From a bacterium (GTDB lineage: Bacteria > Planctomycetota > UBA1135 > GCA-002686595), in NCBI GenBank assembly GCA_024226735.1, contig JAAELL010000158.1, positions 1-52,758 on the forward strand: a stretch of DNA of 52,758 nucleotides. Reading direction: 5' to 3'. Made by a program: the position numbers and the translations under genes. The notes under the pieces were generated by a model. That model had not been told where the DNA came from and searched no databases. It was given only the letters and a program-made list of their open reading frames with translations. The stretch's first letter is position 1. Each line of letters opens with the position of its first letter. Positions 49,886-52,758 of the stretch are shown piece after piece.

Positions 49886-52399
49886 CTATTTCCGCACGGG
49901 CACCCGCAGATCGACGATCTCGGCGGCGGGGACCTCGACGATGACCGGGGCGGGCTGGGCGAACCCCTCGCTCGCGGGCACCGTGAAGGCCATCTCGTAG
50001 CGTCCCGGCTCCAGCAGCATCGACAGCTCCAACGCATTGGCCTCGGTCGACGTCGGCATGGGGACGTCCTCGCCGGTGTCCGGAATGCGCAGGGACTTCA
50101 GCGTGACACGCATCGCGATCGGAACGCGCGCGTCGTCCTCCCAGAACGATACGCGGACCCCCGCCGCGCGCTCGAGCGCGATGGTGAGCTCGGTGTCGCG
50201 ATCGAGCTGGACGTCGCGCCTGTCGGTCGCGTGTCCATCCACCGCGGCCGCGACCTGGATGATTCCGCGCGGCGCGATGATCGTGTAGCGCCCCGTCTCC
50301 GGATCGGGGTGCGTCGTCCGAAACGAGTTGCTGTGGACCCCTTCCAGAGCCCCGTCTCCCCACGAGACATTGGCCTCGAGCGGCTCACCCGTCGCGCCGT
50401 CGACTACGGTCAAGACGAGCTCCGCGAGCGGCGGGACGACGATCGCGTGGACGGTCTCGTTGGCGGTGCGCACGTCGATGCGCTCGCGGTGTTGGACCTC
50501 GTCGACGTAGGCGAGGTAGACGCCACGCTGCACTTCGCCCGCGTCCCACGCGAGGACGTCGGGGGCGCCATCGACCGGCTCCAGGTCGGAGAGTGCGAGC
50601 TGCACTCGCCCCTGGCCGGGCAGGGAGTCCCAGGGGTACGGCGAGAGGATGAGCGAGCCTTTCGAGCGCAGCTCCTCGGGGAGAGCGAGGGTTCCGTGCA
50701 GGTGCGTGAGCGGGACGGCGAGCGCCGCCGGGTCGAGGTGGACGGTCACCCGGCCGGTCTCCCCTGCGCGCACCTCGACCTCTGCACGGCCGAGCGTCAG
50801 GGTCGTGTCGAACTCGCCCTGGTCGATGCGTACGACGTAAGGTCCAGGGAGGAGATCGATGACGCTCGCGCGGGTGCCATCGAGCTCGACGTCCAGCGCC
50901 GCGTCCCAGCTGGGTCCATCCGCGCGGTCGGGGGTGAAGGCACGCACACGGAGCGGCTTCTGGGGCTGCTGCCCGAGCACTTCGACCGCGAGGCCGCCGC
51001 TCGCCGCGAGCTCGACGGTGCGCGTCCCACCGCTGTTGAGGTCGATGTCGGTGCGCTGCCAAGCGAAGCCGGGCGCGCGAACCCAGTGCGCGACGGTCGT
51101 GCGCCACTTGACCGGAAGCCCGGGCAGGGACACGGGCGAGGCGGCGTCCGTCGCGATGACCTCCACTTCGGGCAGGTCGCCGGGATGCAGGGCGCGGCCG
51201 ATCGCGCGCCAGCGCCAGCGCCGTCGGACCTCGACGCCCGAGAGCTCCGCACCCGTCTCTCCGTCCACGACGCGCAGCCAACCCTCCTTCGCCCACGCCG
51301 CACGCACCTCCATCACCGCGTCGGGCGCGACGATGAACGGGGTCCGTTCGATCGCTGCGATCCGCCCTTCGGCCTCGATTCTCGACGCGCCAATGAAGGC
51401 GTGCTCAGGCGCGGTCACGGTGAAGGACCCGTCGGTGAACGGAATCGTTCTGATGTCGCGCCGGTCGGGCGACTGAACGACGATGAGCTCGAGCTCTCCC
51501 GAGGTCGAAGCGTACTCCGTTCCATCCGGACCCGCGATCACGACGCGGCCAGTGACCTCGATGCCCTCTTGCGCCACTGGCGCGGGATCGACAGGATCCG
51601 TCGGGGTGGCGGGCTCCGGCGCAACGGCACCGCGTTCGGGCGCCGCGCCGTCCGGCGCGACCGGTCCCGGATCGACGCCCTCGAGCGGGGGCTCCGCCGG
51701 GGGAGCGACGCTCGCAGTGTCCTGTTCGCGCGCCGGGTCCGAGTCCCGGCTCGCGACGAAGGCGAGGGTCCCCGTCAACGCGACGGCCAGGGCGATCGTT
51801 GTCTTCAGCTTGGCTCCCAAGACGAGTCCTCCGACCCAGGGGATCACGGTGGCGGACGAGGTGGCGTGCTGGGCGACCGGCACCAGTGCCGCCGCCCACG
51901 CGCGGCGTCCGCCGCAGTCGTCGTCCATGCGGGCACGCAGAAGCGCGAGCCCGCGCTTGAGGCGCGTCCGCACGGTCTCGACCGGAACATCGAGCCGGCG
52001 CGCGAGCGCGGCGGGCGGCTGTCCCTCGAAGTAGCGCAGGTGCACGACCGTGCGGTAGGGCTCCGGCAGCGCGGCGACCGCGGCGGCGAGTCGTTGGAGC
52101 GCCTCCATGCGCTCGACGATCTCCGTGCCGGACGGCAGCGCTTCGTCGCGCGCGGCCGCCGCTTCGCGCGCCTTGCGCCGACCGCCGACGCGGTGGCCGT
52201 CGCGGACGACGTTGCGCAGCACGGTCTCGAGCCAGCGCCCGAGGCGCTCACCGCCACCCGGACCGCGGGTCAACGCGCGCAGCCAGGTCTCCTGGACGGC
52301 GTCCTCCGCCGCGTGCTCGTCGGCGAGCAGCCGGCGCGCGAGGGCCCGCAGAGCCGCGGATTCGCGCTCCCAGCCGGAGGCATCTTCGAGGTGGGCCAT
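49886..52399 (-). CDS. ECF sigma factor fused through a membrane helix to carboxypeptidase-regulatory repeats
   Basis: 837 aa. Residues about 1-80 are sigma region 2 (RALARRLLADEHAAEDAVQE, then TWLRALTR), and about 110-170 region 4 with a helix-turn-helix (LPEPYRTVVHLRYFEGQPPA, LARRLDVPVETVRTRLKRGL). A hydrophobic helix follows (LKTTIALAVALTGTLAFVAS, about 205-225), then a Pro/Ala/Glu-rich linker (PPAEPPLEGVDPG) and several carboxypeptidase-regulatory-like or Ig-like beta domains to the C-terminus. The layout suggests a membrane-bound sigma factor whose extracytoplasmic part senses or anchors. It is intact, unlike its relative at 24505. The gene starts at 52399, 34 bp after the kptA fragment stop. 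Confidence 0.88.
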   Translation of the reverse strand: MAHLEDASGWERESAALRALARRLLADEHAAEDAVQETWLRALTRGPGGGERLGRWLETVLRNVVRDGHRVGGRRKAREAAAARDEALPSGTEIVERMEALQRLAAAVAALPEPYRTVVHLRYFEGQPPAALARRLDVPVETVRTRLKRGLALLRARMDDDCGGRRAWAAALVPVAQHATSSATVIPWVGGLVLGAKLKTTIALAVALTGTLAFVASRDSDPAREQDTASVAPPAEPPLEGVDPGPVAPDGAAPERGAVAPEPATPTDPVDPAPVAQEGIEVTGRVVIAGPDGTEYASTSGELELIVVQSPDRRDIRTIPFTDGSFTVTAPEHAFIGASRIEAEGRIAAIERTPFIVAPDAVMEVRAAWAKEGWLRVVDGETGAELSGVEVRRRWRWRAIGRALHPGDLPEVEVIATDAASPVSLPGLPVKWRTTVAHWVRAPGFAWQRTDIDLNSGGTRTVELAASGGLAVEVLGQQPQKPLRVRAFTPDRADGPSWDAALDVELDGTRASVIDLLPGPYVVRIDQGEFDTTLTLGRAEVEVRAGETGRVTVHLDPAALAVPLTHLHGTLALPEELRSKGSLILSPYPWDSLPGQGRVQLALSDLEPVDGAPDVLAWDAGEVQRGVYLAYVDEVQHRERIDVRTANETVHAIVVPPLAELVLTVVDGATGEPLEANVSWGDGALEGVHSNSFRTTHPDPETGRYTIIAPRGIIQVAAAVDGHATDRRDVQLDRDTELTIALERAAGVRVSFWEDDARVPIAMRVTLKSLRIPDTGEDVPMPTSTEANALELSMLLEPGRYEMAFTVPASEGFAQPAPVIVEVPAAEIVDLRVPVRK

Positions 52400-52433
52400 C
52401 GCCTATCCCTACGACGCCGCCGCGGATTGGGGT

Positions 52434-52619
52434 TCAAGGAATCGGCGAAGTTCCACCGCCCGTCCCCAGTACGAACCGAGCGGGCACCTCCGTGGTCAGC
52501 CACACGCCGCTCGTCGAGAGGTAGAACGCGTAGCCACGGGCGAACATCTCGCCGCTGGCGACCTCGAGGATCACGGGCTCGCCGCGCCGGGCGGCGACGC
52601 CGCGAGCCATTGCCACGGG
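52434..52619 (-). pseudogene. kptA: C-terminal fragment of RNA 2'-phosphotransferase KptA
   Basis: The ~60 visible residues ARGVAARRGEPVILEVASGE then MFARGYAFYLSTSGVWLTTE and VPARFV match the end of KptA/Tpt1 (RRG.PV.L.....M...G..FY.S..GVWLT..VP..). KptA transfers the 2'-phosphate of RNA to NAD. Typical length is about 180-200 aa; the first two thirds, including the catalytic Arg-His-Arg-Arg residues, are missing. The similarity runs right up to the edge of the end repeat at 52619, where in-frame stop codons appear. An ATG at 52616 gives a 60-aa frame, but it is a stub. Confidence 0.75.
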
Positions 52620-52739
52620 CTACTAGTGGTGTGAGTCACTCTTGTGCGGCATTTTGGTCGGTGCGTACGCGTTCGCTGCAAGGCGCAGCGACGACGCGAC
52701 TTCGCTGCAAGTCTCGGAGGAGGCACAACGCAGCAGCGG
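52619..52739. repeat. Right arm of the 121-bp inverted repeat
   Basis: Reverse complement of 1-121 with one mismatch (A at 52725). It contains the direct 11-mer TTCGCTGCAAG at 52672-52682 and 52701-52711. The window-facing edge cuts kptA. Confidence 0.9.
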
Positions 52740-52758
52740 GCGGGTACGGGCCGACCAA
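52654..52758. repeat. 105-bp imperfect palindrome inside and beyond the right repeat arm
   Basis: TTGGTCGG at 52654-52661 pairs with CCGACCAA at 52751-52758, and the inward-flanking GTAC blocks (tgCGTACg against gGTACGg) also pair. The interior holds further short complementary pieces (GCAGCG with CGCTGC). It could form a long imperfect hairpin. The final 8 bp are also the end of the window. Confidence 0.45.

Overview
This is GC-rich DNA from a bacterium that is most likely a planctomycete. The evidence is the set of large secreted proteins: FG-GAP/VCBS propellers, a WD40-like propeller, proteins sharing a YCGPA...NSTG...WYRD-type C-terminal domain, a peptidase S74 fibre, and ECF sigma factors fused to carboxypeptidase-regulatory repeats. 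Both ends of the window carry the same 121-bp sequence in inverted orientation with one mismatch, so the piece is probably bounded by a multicopy repeat. No rRNA, tRNA or CRISPR array was seen.

Layout. 1-3040: end repeat, one secreted hypothetical protein, and a graveyard of decayed insertion sequences. 3041-8454: the complete SOS mutagenesis cassette imuA-imuB-dnaE2 on the minus strand. 8665-21667: mainly secreted or envelope proteins (propellers, S15 peptidase, esterase-like protein) plus a nitroreductase. 21773-29180: a DUF1569 fragment, an amino-acid permease fused to EIIA and RCK-C domains, a sigma/carboxypeptidase-regulatory fusion that has lost region 4, and a TPR-histidine kinase-receiver hybrid. 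29230-37710: gene remnants, secreted proteins, the S74 fibre, PEP carboxylase and an envelope beta-barrel-like lipoprotein. 37729-38374: a broken phytanoyl-CoA dioxygenase gene with an 11-bp tandem expansion. 38471-39706: a porin.

The most interesting part is 39836-48330, eight tightly packed plus-strand genes, several translationally coupled: membrane-anchored tetraheme cytochrome, four-cluster Fe-S protein, NrfD-type quinol-oxidising membrane subunit, octaheme hydroxylamine-oxidoreductase (HAO)-like cytochrome, an unrecognised protein with a Gly/Cys tail, NapD, NapA and a tetraheme NapB-like lipoprotein. I infer one respiratory unit. Quinol electrons would pass through NrfD, the Fe-S protein and the tetraheme cytochrome to NapA (nitrate to nitrite), with the HAO-like enzyme handling nitrite or hydroxylamine in place of NrfA.

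48334-52758 returns to remnants and ends with a second, intact sigma/carboxypeptidase-regulatory fusion and the C-terminal piece of kptA cut off at the end repeat. Across the window many genes are clipped or have internal deletions. That could be real genome erosion or collapsed assembly of strain variants; the sequence alone cannot separate these.
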